64,000 nucleotides of DNA from Modicisalibacter coralii (GTDB lineage: Bacteria; Pseudomonadota; Gammaproteobacteria; Pseudomonadales; Halomonadaceae): assembly GCF_004117855.1 (NCBI RefSeq), contig NZ_QWBW01000007.1, positions 231,507 through 295,506 on the forward strand, given 5' to 3'. The notes under the pieces are model-generated. The model saw only the letters and a list, made by a program, of their open reading frames with translations, made no database searches and was not told the DNA's origin. Position numbers and translations under genes: made by a program. Shown here in pieces: positions 1-8,203 of the stretch (the first letter of the stretch is position 1; each line of letters starts with the position of its first letter).

Positions 1-214
1 CGCCATCACCGGCCACCGCCAGCGTCGCGACAAGGCGCGTCGCACCTCGACGCTGCAGGACATCCCGGGCGTCGGCCCCAAGCGCCGCCGCGAACTGCTG
101 CGCTTCTTCGGCGGCTTGCAGGGGGTGCGCCGCGCCACCCGCGAGGAACTCGCTCGCGTGCCCGGCATCAGCGCCAGCCTGGCGGCGTCGATCCATCAGG
201 CGCTGCATGGATGA
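1..214 (+). CDS. uvrC: Excinuclease ABC subunit C, C-terminal fragment
   Basis: The reading frame is open from the window edge (codons begin at base 2) and ends with TGA at 212-214. The 70 visible residues contain two helix-hairpin-helix motifs, [19 protein letters not shown] and [14 protein letters not shown], which is how UvrC proteins end. UvrC makes the dual incisions of nucleotide excision repair. Position directly before pgsA is the usual gammaproteobacterial order uvrC-pgsA. Only the tail is in the window, so the N-terminal nuclease domain cannot be judged. Confidence 0.9.
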   Translation, partial: AITGHRQRRDKARRTSTLQDIPGVGPKRRRELLRFFGGLQGVRRATREELARVPGISASLAASIHQALHG

Positions 215-275
215 AGCCCCATCGCGCGGGTAGAATGCAGCTTTACGTAAACCGGCAAGGGACCCCTGCTGAGCG

Positions 276-824
276 ATGAACATCCCCAATATCCTGACCA
301 TGGCCCGTATCGTGTTCATCCCGCTGCTGGTGATCCTCTTCTACCTGCCCTATGCCTGGAGCTTTCTGGTCACCGCCGCCCTGTTCGCCCTGGCCGCCGT
401 CACCGACTGGCTGGACGGCTACCTGGCCCGCCGCTGGGATCAGAGCACGCCTTTCGGCGCCTTCCTCGACCCGGTGGCCGACAAGGTGATGGTCGCCGTG
501 GCCCTGGCCCTGCTGATCGAGCGCTTCGACTCGGCCTGGCTGACACTGCCCGCCCTGGTGATCATCGGCCGCGAGATCGTGATCTCGGCCCTGCGCGAAT
601 GGATGGCGGAAATGGGCAAGCGAGCCAGCGTCGCCGTCTCCTGGATCGGCAAGATCAAGACCACCCTGCAGATGGTCGCCCTGCTGCTGCTGCTGGCCTC
701 GCCGCCGGGTACCTGGCTCTCCGACCTGGGCGTCGTCACGCTCTACCTGGCCGCGATCCTGACCTTGTGGTCGATGATCCAATACCTGCGCGCCGCCTGG
801 CCGCACCTCACCCGCTCGCTGTGA
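276..824 (+). CDS. pgsA: CDP-diacylglycerol--glycerol-3-phosphate 3-phosphatidyltransferase
   Basis: This 182-residue integral membrane enzyme transfers a phosphatidyl group from CDP-diacylglycerol to glycerol-3-phosphate, the committed step to phosphatidylglycerol and cardiolipin. The CDP-alcohol phosphatidyltransferase signature D-x2-DG-x2-AR-x8-G-x3-D-x3-D is complete at about residues 44-69, and several hydrophobic segments surround it. Length fits the family. It follows uvrC by about 60 bases and probably shares its transcript; TAGAAT at 231-236 could be a weak internal -10. A tRNA operon promoter begins just after the stop. Confidence 0.95.
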   Translation: MNIPNILTMARIVFIPLLVILFYLPYAWSFLVTAALFALAAVTDWLDGYLARRWDQSTPFGAFLDPVADKVMVAVALALLIERFDSAWLTLPALVIIGREIVISALREWMAEMGKRASVAVSWIGKIKTTLQMVALLLLLASPPGTWLSDLGVVTLYLAAILTLWSMIQYLRAAWPHLTRSL

Positions 825-839
825 GCAGACCATAAACGT

Positions 840-867
840 TTGACAGTCACGCACTTATCCGTATAAT
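840..867 (+). promoter_or_regulatory. Sigma-70 promoter of the tRNA operon
   Basis: A perfect -35 box TTGACA (840-845) and a perfect -10 box TATAAT (862-867) are separated by 16 bases and lie 15 bases before the tRNA-Gly 5' end. A near-consensus core promoter is typical of stable-RNA operons. It should drive tRNA-Gly, the repeat spacer, tRNA-Cys and tRNA-Leu. Confidence 0.88.
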
Positions 868-882
868 GCGCACTCGAGTCGA

Positions 883-957
883 GCGGGAATAGCTCAGTGG
901 TAGAGCATCGCCTTGCCAAGGCGAGGGTCGCGAGTTCGAATCTCGTTTCCCGCTCCA
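883..957 (+). tRNA. tRNA-Gly(GCC)
   Basis: A 75-base cloverleaf with encoded CCA. The acceptor GCGGGAA pairs with TTCCCGC, the anticodon stem TCGCC/GGCGA encloses loop TTGCCAA with anticodon GCC, and the T arm holds GTTCGAATC. First gene of a Gly-Cys-Leu tRNA operon, an arrangement common in gammaproteobacteria next to pgsA. Confidence 0.96.
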
Positions 958-1157
958 GACTTCGATTCGGATTATTGTTCGGATCAGGAGTTGGAAAAGA
1001 GGGTCGCGAGCTGGAGCGCCAGTCCGATCGAATCCTGTTTCCCGCTCCAGACTTCGATTCGGACTATTGTTCGAATCAGGAGTTGGAAAACGAGGGTCGC
1101 GAGCTGGAGCGCCAGCCCGGTGGAACGCCACCCGATCAAATCCCGTTTCCCGCTCCA
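923..1157 (+). repeat. Degenerate tandem copies of the tRNA-Gly 3' half
   Basis: After the intact tRNA-Gly, two further units repeat its 3' half. Each unit starts GAGGGTCGCGAG (923, 999, 1092) and ends TTTCCCGCTCCA (957, 1049, 1157), and the first two are followed by a shared spacer beginning GACTTCGATTCGGA and ending AGGAGTTGGAAAA. Units are about 92-108 bases apart and the copies have diverged inside the T arm. The copies lack a 5' half and cannot fold as tRNAs. The layout resembles the repeats in the E. coli tyrT operon that carry the 3' end of tRNA-Tyr. Confidence 0.85.
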
Positions 1158-1177
1158 ATTATCGAAATGTTCGATAT

Positions 1178-1251
1178 GGCTGGATGGCAGAGTGGTTATG
1201 CAGCGGACTGCAACTCCGTGTACGCCGGTTCGATTCCGACTCCAGCCTCCA
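1178..1251 (+). tRNA. tRNA-Cys(GCA)
   Basis: A 74-base tRNA with acceptor GGCTGGA pairing TCCAGCC, encoded CCA, and anticodon GCA within the loop CTGCAAC. T arm contains GGTTCGATTCC. Second tRNA of the operon, separated from tRNA-Gly by the repeat spacer. Confidence 0.96.
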
Positions 1252-1283
1252 TTTCCCCGCCTGAAACCGGCACCTCCCTTCCT

Positions 1284-1370
1284 GCCCGGATGGCGAAATT
1301 GGTAGACGCAAGGGACTTAAAATCCCTCGGTGGTAACACCGTGCCGGTTCGAGCCCGGCTCCGGGCACCA
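1284..1370 (+). tRNA. tRNA-Leu(TAA)
   Basis: An 87-base class II tRNA with encoded CCA. The acceptor GCCCGGA pairs TCCGGGC, the anticodon loop CTTAAAA gives anticodon TAA, and a long variable arm (CTCGGTGGTAACACCG) is present as expected for tRNA-Leu. Last tRNA of the operon. Confidence 0.96.
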
Positions 1371-1513
1371 GGCACCTCGATTCCACCGACCTCCATGCGG
1401 CAACCGACTCATCACGCAACGCCCCCTGCCGCTTGCGGTTTCATGGCACGCTCCCTCGGGGCGCATACGCTACCCCCAGCGAGCCCGTTCGGCACTCGAC
1501 AAGGCCGCGTCCG

Positions 1514-2695
1514 ATGAAACTGCCACGCCTGCGCGACCCCTATTTCAACTACTTTCATCGCCACCGGCTGCACGTTCTGCGCACCAGCCTGGCGCTGGTG
1601 ATCACCTATGCACTGATCCGCAGCCTGGCCCTGCCCCACGGCAGCTGGGCGCTGGTCAGCAGTCTCATGGTCATGGGCAATCTGCCGCACATCGGCGGCG
1701 TTCTCGACAAGGGGCTGCAGCGCCTGCTGGGCACGGTGCTGGGCGCGCTCTGGGGCATCCTCCTGATTCTGATCCCGGAACCGTCACCCGGCGTCGTCCC
1801 CGTCTGGACCCTGATCAGCATCGCCGTCGCCACCCACGCCACCTTCGCCACCCGCTACGGTTACAGCGCGCTGATGTTCGGCATCTCGCTGCTGCTGGTG
1901 GTCGGCAGCGGCGACAACGACCTGAGCGTGGCACTGTGGCGGGCGGCCAACGTTCTGCTCGGCACCCTCATCGGCATCGGCGTCACGCTGCTGGTGCTGC
2001 CCCAGAAGGCCACCGACACCTTTCGCTTTCTGCTCGCCGACAATCTCGACAAGCTGGCGCGGCTCTATCACGCCCACACCAGCAGCGCCTCCGCCGACAA
2101 CGACCTGGACACCCGCGAACTGCTGAAGACGACGACCGCGCAACTGGTCAAGCAGCGCAGCCTGGTCGACGCCATTCACCGCGAGCGGCGATTGCGCCGG
2201 GATGCCCTGGAGGACATCCTGTCCCTGCAGCGGCGAATGCTTTCCACCGTCGAGCTTTTGCTGGAAACTCACTGGACCACCCGCGAGGGCCACGACCGCA
2301 TCGACGCCATGGACGGCCTGCGTGACGAGCAGCACCGCCTGGCCCGCGGGCTGGGCACGCTGGCCTTCCAGGTCCGCACCGGCCAGGCGATCCGGGTCAG
2401 CGTGACCCGCTTCGACCCGCAACGCTATGCCGACCAGGCGACGACCGCCCGCGGCGCGGATGGTCGCATGCTGTTCAGCCCCAGCGGCTATCTGTGGCTC
2501 AATCGCGAGCTGGCACGCCTGACCCGCGAGATGAGCCTGCGCCTGGCCCGGCTGCGGCGCCTGCCCAGCCGTCGCCTGCGGCGACGCGCCAGTCGTCATA
2601 CCCTGATCAGCGATGCCCGCCGCCTGGCCATCGGCAACGCCGATACGCCCCACGAGAACCACGGAGGAAGAAACGAACGCCATGACTCGCAGTGA
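1514..2695 (+). CDS. FUSC family inner-membrane protein
   Basis: A 393-residue protein with five to six hydrophobic segments in the first 190 residues, followed by an arginine-rich cytoplasmic half. This is the arrangement of FUSC/YccS-type proteins, often described as aromatic-acid exporter or fusaric-acid-resistance relatives; the substrate cannot be told from sequence. I chose ATG 1514 (MKLPRLRDPYFNYF) because an upstream ATG at 1433 would add an unconserved-looking stretch. Its 3' end overlaps the nadB start by 14 bases, so the two are probably cotranscribed. Confidence 0.8.
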   Translation: MKLPRLRDPYFNYFHRHRLHVLRTSLALVITYALIRSLALPHGSWALVSSLMVMGNLPHIGGVLDKGLQRLLGTVLGALWGILLILIPEPSPGVVPVWTLISIAVATHATFATRYGYSALMFGISLLLVVGSGDNDLSVALWRAANVLLGTLIGIGVTLLVLPQKATDTFRFLLADNLDKLARLYHAHTSSASADNDLDTRELLKTTTAQLVKQRSLVDAIHRERRLRRDALEDILSLQRRMLSTVELLLETHWTTREGHDRIDAMDGLRDEQHRLARGLGTLAFQVRTGQAIRVSVTRFDPQRYADQATTARGADGRMLFSPSGYLWLNRELARLTREMSLRLARLRRLPSRRLRRRASRHTLISDARRLAIGNADTPHENHGGRNERHDSQ

Positions 2696-4262
2696 GCACG
2701 ATGTTCTCGTCGTCGGCGGCGGCGTCGCCGGCCTGACCCTGGCCCTCGAACTCGCCGATCATCGGCAGGTCACCCTGCTCCGACCGGTGCAGGACGACAT
2801 CGGCGCCAGTCGCTGGGCCCAGGGCGGAATCGCCGCGGTTCTCGACCCGCGGGATGCGGTGGAGGACCATGTCCAGGACACCCTGATCGCCGGTGACGGC
2901 CTGTGCGACGAGGAGGCGGTGCGTTTCACCGTCACCCACAGCACCGCGGCGATCGAATGGCTGGTAGCGCTCGGCGTGCCCTTCACCCCGGACCCCACGC
3001 CGGACGCCCCCTACCCCTTTCACCTGACGCGCGAGGGCGGGCACGGTACCCGGCGCATCATCCACGCCGCCGACGCCACCGGACAGGCGCTGATCGAGAC
3101 ACTGCTCGAGCGCGTCTTCGGCGACCCGCGCATCCAGGTGCGCGACGACCTGCAGGCCATCGAGCTGCTCGCCGACGCGCAGCGTGCCTGCTGTGGCGCC
3201 CTGTGCCTCGACGCCGCGGGCAATCCGGTCACGCTCGCCGCCCGTGACGTGGTGCTCGCCACCGGCGGGGCCAGCGGCCTGTTCCGGCACACCACCAGCC
3301 CCGCGCCGGCCTGTGGCGAAGGCATGGCCATGGCCGCCGCGCTCGGCGCCACCCTGATGAATCTGGAATTCCAGCAGTTCCACCCCACCTGCCTCTATGA
3401 CCCGGCGGGCGCCCCCTTCCTGATCAGCGAGGCGGTACGCGGCGAGGGCGGACGGCTGCGCGACATCCACGGGCGGGCCTTCATGGCCGACTACGACAGC
3501 CGCGCCGAGCTCGCGCCGCGCGACGTGGTCGCCCGCGCGATCCATGCGGAGATGCAGCGCACCCGCGCCTCTCACGTACTGCTGGACGTCACCCACCTGC
3601 CCGCCGCGCAGATCGCCCATCATTTCCCGACCATCCAGGCCCACTGCCAGTCCCGCGGACTCGACATCACCCGTCAGCCGATTCCCGTGGTTCCCGCGGC
3701 TCACTACAGTTGCGGCGGCGTCGCCACCGACCTCAACGGTGCCAGCGACGTGCCCCATCTGTACGCGATCGGCGAAGTCGCCTGCACCGGCCTGCACGGC
3801 GCCAACCGCATGGCCAGCAACTCGCTGCTCGAATGCCTGGTCTTCGCCCGCGCGGCGGCGCGCGCGCTGCGCGAGGCCACGTCACGGGAGACCGCCGGCG
3901 ACCCGGCGCCCCACCGCGCCGGCGGCGAGGCACCGATGCCCCCTGCCGAGGCCAACGCAGGACTGCAGGAACTGCGCAGCCTCATGAGCGCCCATGCCGG
4001 AATCGTGCGCCACGATGCCGGCATGGACGAAGGGCTCCGGGCGCTGGAGGCACTGGCCGAGCGTTACGCCCCGTTCTGGCGACGCCAGCGACCCAGCGTC
4101 GAATCGGCACGCCTGCACCACGCCACCCGGCTGGCGATCCTGCTGATGCAGGCCGCACGCCAGCGTCGCGAATCGCGCGGGCTGCACTACAACCGCGACT
4201 GCCCGGACCGGCAACCCGGCCCGGCGCGGGCCTCACGCTCCCGCCTCGCCCCGCCAGAGTAA
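2682..4262 (+). CDS. nadB: L-aspartate oxidase
   Basis: The 526-residue flavoprotein oxidises L-aspartate to iminoaspartate, the first step of de novo NAD synthesis with NadA. The N-terminal FAD fold is VLVVGGGVAGLTLALELA, a second dinucleotide-fold strand ends ATGGASGLF, and the family signature HYSCGGVATDL with GLHGANRMASNSLLE lies near residues 340-385. The helical C-terminal domain is present, so length is normal. Start ATG 2682 has a GGAGGA site about 12 bases upstream. The 3' end overlaps the convergent ygfX-like gene by 30 bases. nadA is not adjacent. Confidence 0.95.
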   Translation: MTRSEHDVLVVGGGVAGLTLALELADHRQVTLLRPVQDDIGASRWAQGGIAAVLDPRDAVEDHVQDTLIAGDGLCDEEAVRFTVTHSTAAIEWLVALGVPFTPDPTPDAPYPFHLTREGGHGTRRIIHAADATGQALIETLLERVFGDPRIQVRDDLQAIELLADAQRACCGALCLDAAGNPVTLAARDVVLATGGASGLFRHTTSPAPACGEGMAMAAALGATLMNLEFQQFHPTCLYDPAGAPFLISEAVRGEGGRLRDIHGRAFMADYDSRAELAPRDVVARAIHAEMQRTRASHVLLDVTHLPAAQIAHHFPTIQAHCQSRGLDITRQPIPVVPAAHYSCGGVATDLNGASDVPHLYAIGEVACTGLHGANRMASNSLLECLVFARAAARALREATSRETAGDPAPHRAGGEAPMPPAEANAGLQELRSLMSAHAGIVRHDAGMDEGLRALEALAERYAPFWRRQRPSVESARLHHATRLAILLMQAARQRRESRGLHYNRDCPDRQPGPARASRSRLAPPE

Positions 4263-4631
4263 CAGCCGCCGCAGATGCCAGCGCTGCCGAGGGCCCGCGC
4301 TGTCGGGCCAGACCCAGCGGCACTGCCCGTCGATACGCAGGCCGGTCAGCCAGGGCCCCAAGTAGAAGCCATCGACACTCGCCGAACGCCACTCGCCGTC
4401 CCGCCGGCGCTGCCAGCCGGGGGCGGCACCGGGGACCCAGCGCAGCTGGATCGGGGTCTCGCCGCGCCATTCGACGGCCAGCCCCGTCACCAGAGCGGCC
4501 AGGCTGAGCATCCACAGCCACCCGGGGGCGAAGGCGATCAGCAGAGAAACGACGGCCGCTCCCAAGGCCACGGAGAGGCCGCGCCCCCATCTAGAGGGTG
4601 CGATACTGATCGTTATCGGTCGTTTCCGCAT
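4233..4631 (-). CDS. YgfX-like membrane protein (CptA family)
   Basis: A 132-residue protein with two hydrophobic helices near residues 18-52 followed by a soluble tail rich in Trp and Arg. It sits directly downstream of, and overlapping, sdhE, exactly where E. coli has ygfX (cptA). YgfX has been described as a membrane partner of the SdhE/CptB pair; sequence identity in this family is low, so the call rests mostly on topology, length and position. The start inside the sdhE 3' end suggests translational coupling. Converges on nadB with a 30-base overlap. Confidence 0.65.
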   Translation of the reverse strand: MRKRPITISIAPSRWGRGLSVALGAAVVSLLIAFAPGWLWMLSLAALVTGLAVEWRGETPIQLRWVPGAAPGWQRRRDGEWRSASVDGFYLGPWLTGLRIDGQCRWVWPDSAGPRQRWHLRRLLLWRGEAGA

Positions 4632-4869
4632 ACTCGACGATCAACTTGACGATACGCCGCAGGGCGTCGTCCGAGGGCCACTCGCGACGCATCAACCAGA
4701 TGAACAGATCCTGATCCTCCTGGTCGATCAATTCCCGATACGCCGCCTGGTCGGCCGCGTCCAGCGAGGCATAACGATGCTCGAGAAACGGCACCAGCAG
4801 CAGGTCGAGCTCCCACATGCCGCGACGGGAGTGCCAGTAGAGACGTTTGAGCGTGGAATCTTCACTCAC
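4591..4869 (-). CDS. sdhE: FAD assembly factor SdhE
   Basis: A small acidic helical protein of about 92 residues that promotes covalent flavinylation of succinate dehydrogenase and fumarate reductase. The conserved RGxxE surface motif is visible as RRGMWELDLLL, followed by the typical FLEHRYASL and DLFIWLMRRE segments. I prefer the GTG at 4867-4869 (VSEDSTLKRLYW) because GAGG lies seven bases upstream; an in-frame ATG at 4884 is the alternative. First gene of an sdhE-ygfX pair. The FAD enzyme NadB next door is not its known client. Confidence 0.88.
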   Translation of the reverse strand: MSEDSTLKRLYWHSRRGMWELDLLLVPFLEHRYASLDAADQAAYRELIDQEDQDLFIWLMRREWPSDDALRRIVKLIVEYAETTDNDQYRTL

Positions 4870-5025
4870 CGGGGAACCTCGCATGACTCGAATTGACGAG
4901 CCGGCAGTATACCCGAGCCCGGAAGCCGACGACACGGACCCGGTCGGGGCACGGCTGGCTCCGGGCGCGCCCGGTCAGCGTTTGCCGCCTTTCCCGATGG
5001 CAGCGCGGCTCCCCAACCTAGTGCG

Positions 5026-5054
5026 TTGTTTTCTCACGATTTGCCAAGTATGCT
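5026..5054 (+). promoter_or_regulatory. Likely sigma-70 promoter of ihfB
   Basis: TTGTTT (5026-5031) and TATGCT (5049-5054) are spaced by 17 bases and end about 55 bases before the ihfB ATG. ihfB in many gammaproteobacteria follows rpsA; here rpsA is absent, so a local promoter is needed. Confidence 0.55.
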
Positions 5055-5109
5055 GACAAAAACAAGAAGACGCGCCCTGCCGCCGGCAGGCCTCGTGTGG
5101 AGACGACCG

Positions 5110-5406
5110 ATGACCAAATCAGAGTTGATTGAACAGATCGCCATGCGACAGCCCGAATTGTCGATCAAGGAAGTCGAATCCGCCGTGCGGCTGATCCTCG
5201 ACGACATCACCAATGCCCTGGCGGACGGCGGTCGTGTCGAGATTCGCGGCTTCGGCAGCTTTTCGCTGCATTACCGTGAGCCGCGTGTCGGTCGCAACCC
5301 CAAGACCGGCGACCCGGTCGACCTGGATGGCAAGTTCGTGCCACATTTCAAGCCGGGCAAGGAGCTGCGAGAGCAGGTCAACGCCAGTCGCGCCCTGGGC
5401 TACTAG
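5110..5406 (+). CDS. ihfB: Integration host factor subunit beta
   Basis: A 98-residue DNA-bending protein of the HU/IHF family; with IhfA it binds and sharply bends DNA in replication, recombination and promoter regulation. The GFGSF strand (residues 48-52) and the intercalating arm tip with RNPKTG (62-67) are clear. [11 protein letters not shown] is a typical IHF-beta start and fixes ATG 5110. It leads the group ihfB-lapA-lapB, with 34 bases to lapA. rpsA, the common upstream neighbour, is not here. Confidence 0.95.
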   Translation: MTKSELIEQIAMRQPELSIKEVESAVRLILDDITNALADGGRVEIRGFGSFSLHYREPRVGRNPKTGDPVDLDGKFVPHFKPGKELREQVNASRALGY

Positions 5407-5440
5407 CGGCCCCTGTCCGAGACCGTAAAAGGAACACACT

Positions 5441-5746
5441 ATGCGTTGGCTAAAAGGCCTGCTGCTCGCGATCATCCTGCTGGTCGTCCTGCTCCTCGGC
5501 ATCCTGTTCGCCGTCAACAATCAACAGGCGGTACCGCTGAACCTGATCTGGATCGACCTGCCGCCGGCCTCCCTCTCGCTCTGGCTGCTCGTCGCCCTGG
5601 CCTGTGGCGTGATACTGGGCATGCTGGCCATGACCGGCGTCTACCTTCGCCTGCGCACGCTGCTCACCCGGGCTCAGCGCCACAACCAGCAGCAGCGCAA
5701 GGAGCTCGACCGTCTGCGTATTCAGGAGTTCAAGGAAATTCCCTAA
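5441..5746 (+). CDS. lapA: Lipopolysaccharide assembly protein LapA-domain protein
   Basis: A 101-residue inner-membrane protein with two transmembrane helices (about residues 5-23 and 43-65, separated by the LIWIDLPPASLSL loop) and a basic coiled C-terminus. This is the LapA/YciS architecture. LapA works with LapB to tune LpxC proteolysis and LPS supply. The stop codon is immediately followed by the lapB start, so the pair is surely cotranscribed. Confidence 0.88.
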   Translation: MRWLKGLLLAIILLVVLLLGILFAVNNQQAVPLNLIWIDLPPASLSLWLLVALACGVILGMLAMTGVYLRLRTLLTRAQRHNQQQRKELDRLRIQEFKEIP

Positions 5747-6931
5747 ATGCCCGATCTGATGCTGCTGGCCCTCTTGTTGGCGGCAATTGCCATCGGCTGG
5801 TGGCTGGGACGACGCGAGCAGGGACGCTCGGAGCCTCGAACGCATCACGCGAATCGCCTCTCTCGCGACTATTTCGTCGGTCTCAACTATCTGCTCAACG
5901 AGCAGCCCGACCAGGCCATCGAAACCTTCGTCCAGGCGCTGGAAGTCAACAGCGACACCATCGACACGCACATCGCGCTGGGCAACCTGTTTCGGCTGCG
6001 CGGCGAAGCCGACCGTGCCGTGAAGATCCACCAGAACCTGCTGGCCCGCCCCGCGCTCACCGCCCTGCAGAGCGGCCAGGTACAGATCGAACTGTCCCGG
6101 GACTTCCTGCACCTGGGCCTGCTCGACCGCGCCGAACGCCTCCTCGAGTCGCTGTCCCGCGAGAGTATCGACGAAGAACAGCTCAACGCCGCCAAGCGGC
6201 TGCTCGTCGATCTCTACGAACGGGAACGCGAATGGCAGAAGGCGCTGGATGTCGCCCTCCCCCAGCTGGTCCGTCAGGACGACGACACCCGCCGCGCCGC
6301 CGCCCACTGGCTGTGCGAGCTGGCCGAAGGCGACATGCGCTCGGCCAGCCCCGCCCTGGCCCGCAAGCGGTTACGCCACGCGCTCAACATCGACGCCCGC
6401 TGCGTGCGCGCCAACTGGCTGCTCGCCGAACTCGAGCGTGATACCGCCAACTACAAGAGCCAGATCCGACTCTTGCAGCGGCTCGCCGAACAGGACCGGG
6501 ATTTCATACCGATCGTTCTGGAGCCGCTGCGCGACGCCTACCTGAAGCTCGAGGACGAAAAGGGCCTGGAGCGCTGCCTGCACCGCTGGCTGGAATCGGC
6601 ACCGCACATCAGCACCGTGATCATGCTCGCGCAGCGCATCGAGCATCGCGAAGGAATCGACGCCGCCGCGGCGTTCGTCAGCGAGCAACTGGCCGTCAAC
6701 CCGAGCCTGCGGGGCGTCGACTACCTGATGAATCTGTATCTCGTCGATGCCCAGCCCGACCAGCGCCAGCACTTTTCACTGCTCAAGCAGCACACCGGCA
6801 AGCTGCTCGAGGCGCGGCCGCGCTTTCGCTGCCATCGCTGCGGCTTCTCCGGCGGGCAGTTGCACTGGCAATGCCCGCGCTGTCGCAGTTGGGGCACCAC
6901 CAAGCCGATCACCGGCCTCGAAGGCGAATGA
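5747..6931 (+). CDS. lapB: Lipopolysaccharide assembly protein LapB (TPR/rubredoxin-like)
   Basis: A 394-residue protein with an N-terminal membrane anchor (LMLLALLLAAIAIGWWLG), a run of tetratricopeptide repeats starting at DYFVGLNYLLNEQ, and a C-terminal metal-binding knuckle with CHRCGFSG and CPRCRSWG. This is the full LapB/YciM plan; the protein regulates FtsH-mediated LpxC degradation and so couples LPS to phospholipid synthesis. Directly abuts lapA. pyrF follows on the opposite strand, convergent, 12 bases away. Confidence 0.94.
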   Translation: MPDLMLLALLLAAIAIGWWLGRREQGRSEPRTHHANRLSRDYFVGLNYLLNEQPDQAIETFVQALEVNSDTIDTHIALGNLFRLRGEADRAVKIHQNLLARPALTALQSGQVQIELSRDFLHLGLLDRAERLLESLSRESIDEEQLNAAKRLLVDLYEREREWQKALDVALPQLVRQDDDTRRAAAHWLCELAEGDMRSASPALARKRLRHALNIDARCVRANWLLAELERDTANYKSQIRLLQRLAEQDRDFIPIVLEPLRDAYLKLEDEKGLERCLHRWLESAPHISTVIMLAQRIEHREGIDAAAAFVSEQLAVNPSLRGVDYLMNLYLVDAQPDQRQHFSLLKQHTGKLLEARPRFRCHRCGFSGGQLHWQCPRCRSWGTTKPITGLEGE

Positions 6932-6943
6932 GCGCCGGCCGGT

Positions 6944-7645
6944 TCAGGCCGAAAGTTCCTGCTCGATCGCGGCCAGCGCCGCCATCGGCTCCCGCGCCTG
7001 GGTCACCGGACGCCCCACCACCAGATGCGTGCTGCCGGCCCGGATCGCCTCGGCGGGCGTCAGCACACGGCGTTGATCGTCGGCGGCCGCGAAGGACGGG
7101 CGGATCCCCGGCGTCACCTTGAGGAAGGTGTCGCCACAGACATCGCGCAGCCGCTGCGCTTCCTGCGCCGAGCAGACCACGCCATCCATGCCGCTGTCCC
7201 GGGCAAGGCGCGCCAGCCGCTCGACCTGGCTCATGGGCTCGACGTCGAGCCCCGTCTCCGCCAGATCGGCCCGTTCCATGCTCGTGAGTACCGTCACCGC
7301 GATCAGGTGCGTGGCCAGCCCGGCGTGATCCAGCCGCTCGCGGGCGGCTTCCATCATCCGCCGACCGCCGGCGGCATGCAGATTGACCATCCACACGCCC
7401 TGGTCGGCCGCCGCCTGCACCGCCGCGGCGACCGTATTGGGGATGTCGTGAAACTTGAGGTCCAGAAAGACCTCGAATCCCCGCCCGTGCAAGGCTTCCA
7501 GCACCGCGGGTCCGCTGCGGGTGAACAACTCCTTGCCGACCTTGAGCCGACAGCGCGAGGGATCGAGTTGATCGGCCATGCACAAGGCGGTATCGAGCGA
7601 TGCGTAGTCGAGCGCGATGATCAACGGGGAACGGGTGACGGCCAT
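6944..7645 (-). CDS. pyrF: Orotidine 5'-phosphate decarboxylase
   Basis: A 233-residue TIM-barrel enzyme that decarboxylates OMP to UMP in pyrimidine synthesis. The catalytic motif [12 protein letters not shown] and the phosphate-binding end VTPGIRP plus VVGRPVTQA are intact. ATG 7645 ([14 protein letters not shown]) has TGGAG upstream; a possible -10 TATACT lies at 7673-7678 on this strand. lapB-pyrF adjacency is known in gammaproteobacteria, but there they are usually co-directional, whereas here they converge. Confidence 0.95.
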   Translation of the reverse strand: MAVTRSPLIIALDYASLDTALCMADQLDPSRCRLKVGKELFTRSGPAVLEALHGRGFEVFLDLKFHDIPNTVAAAVQAAADQGVWMVNLHAAGGRRMMEAARERLDHAGLATHLIAVTVLTSMERADLAETGLDVEPMSQVERLARLARDSGMDGVVCSAQEAQRLRDVCGDTFLKVTPGIRPSFAAADDQRRVLTPAEAIRAGSTHLVVGRPVTQAREPMAALAAIEQELSA

Positions 7646-7853
7646 GACGACTCCAGATCGGGTTTTCCGCGGAGTATACCAGCGAAGCCGGAAACGCCGG
7701 AAAGCCGCCAATGTCGCCTTTCGCCGACAGACTTCTCCGACATCTCTTACACAATGTTGAGAAAAAGTAACTAAACGTTCCTCGCGTCATTGCTTAGCGT
7801 GAAAGGTCCCGTCGGTTCCGGGGCAACTGTGCACACTACCGCGAGGAAACGCC

Positions 7854-8129
7854 ATGACCATGAAACGCGTCATCCAGACACTGTTACTCACGCTGGCGCT
7901 GGGCGTCGTCGCGTCGCCGGCCTTCGCCGATGATACGCCGGCCATCGACGTCAACACGGCCACCGCCGAGCAGCTCGCCCAGCTTCCGGGCATCGGCGAG
8001 GTCAAGGCGCAGGCGATCGTCGCTGACCGCAAGGCCAATGGAGACTACCAGACGGTCCAGGATCTGGCCCGCGTCGACGGCATCGGCGACGCCACGATCG
8101 AAGGGCTAGAGGGCAAGGTCAGTTTCTGA
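7854..8129 (+). CDS. Secreted ComEA-like helix-hairpin-helix protein
   Basis: A 91-residue protein with a signal peptide (MKRVIQTLLLTLALGVV, cut after SPAFA) followed by two helix-hairpin-helix motifs, LPGIGEVKAQAI and VDGIGDATIEG. This is the DNA-binding ComEA fold seen in periplasmic uptake proteins. A role in DNA uptake is possible, but in many non-competent bacteria such proteins have no known task. Monocistronic, followed by a strong palindrome. Confidence 0.85.
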   Translation: MTMKRVIQTLLLTLALGVVASPAFADDTPAIDVNTATAEQLAQLPGIGEVKAQAIVADRKANGDYQTVQDLARVDGIGDATIEGLEGKVSF

Positions 8130-8150
8130 CACGACAGGGGGATCAACGAC

Positions 8151-8178
8151 GCAGGGCGTGGCCATGGCCACGCCCTGC
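8151..8178. terminator. 28-base perfect palindrome between convergent genes
   Basis: The arms GCAGGGCGTGGCCA and TGGCCACGCCCTGC are exact reverse complements with no loop. It sits between the ComEA-like gene and the convergent SDR gene. It lacks a T-tract, so it may be a bidirectional hairpin terminator or processing signal. Confidence 0.5.
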
Positions 8179-8203
8179 GGACGTTGCATTCGACCGATTC
8201 CTG

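Noticed and set aside
999..1157. Two additional tRNA-Gly genes in the spacer
   Set aside because: Only the 3' half is repeated; there is no 5' acceptor strand, D arm or anticodon arm, and the T arms are mutated.
1433..1513. Longer N-terminus for the FUSC protein
   Set aside because: The added 27 residues are Arg/Pro/Thr-rich with no ribosome site and precede a natural start MKLPRLRDPYF.
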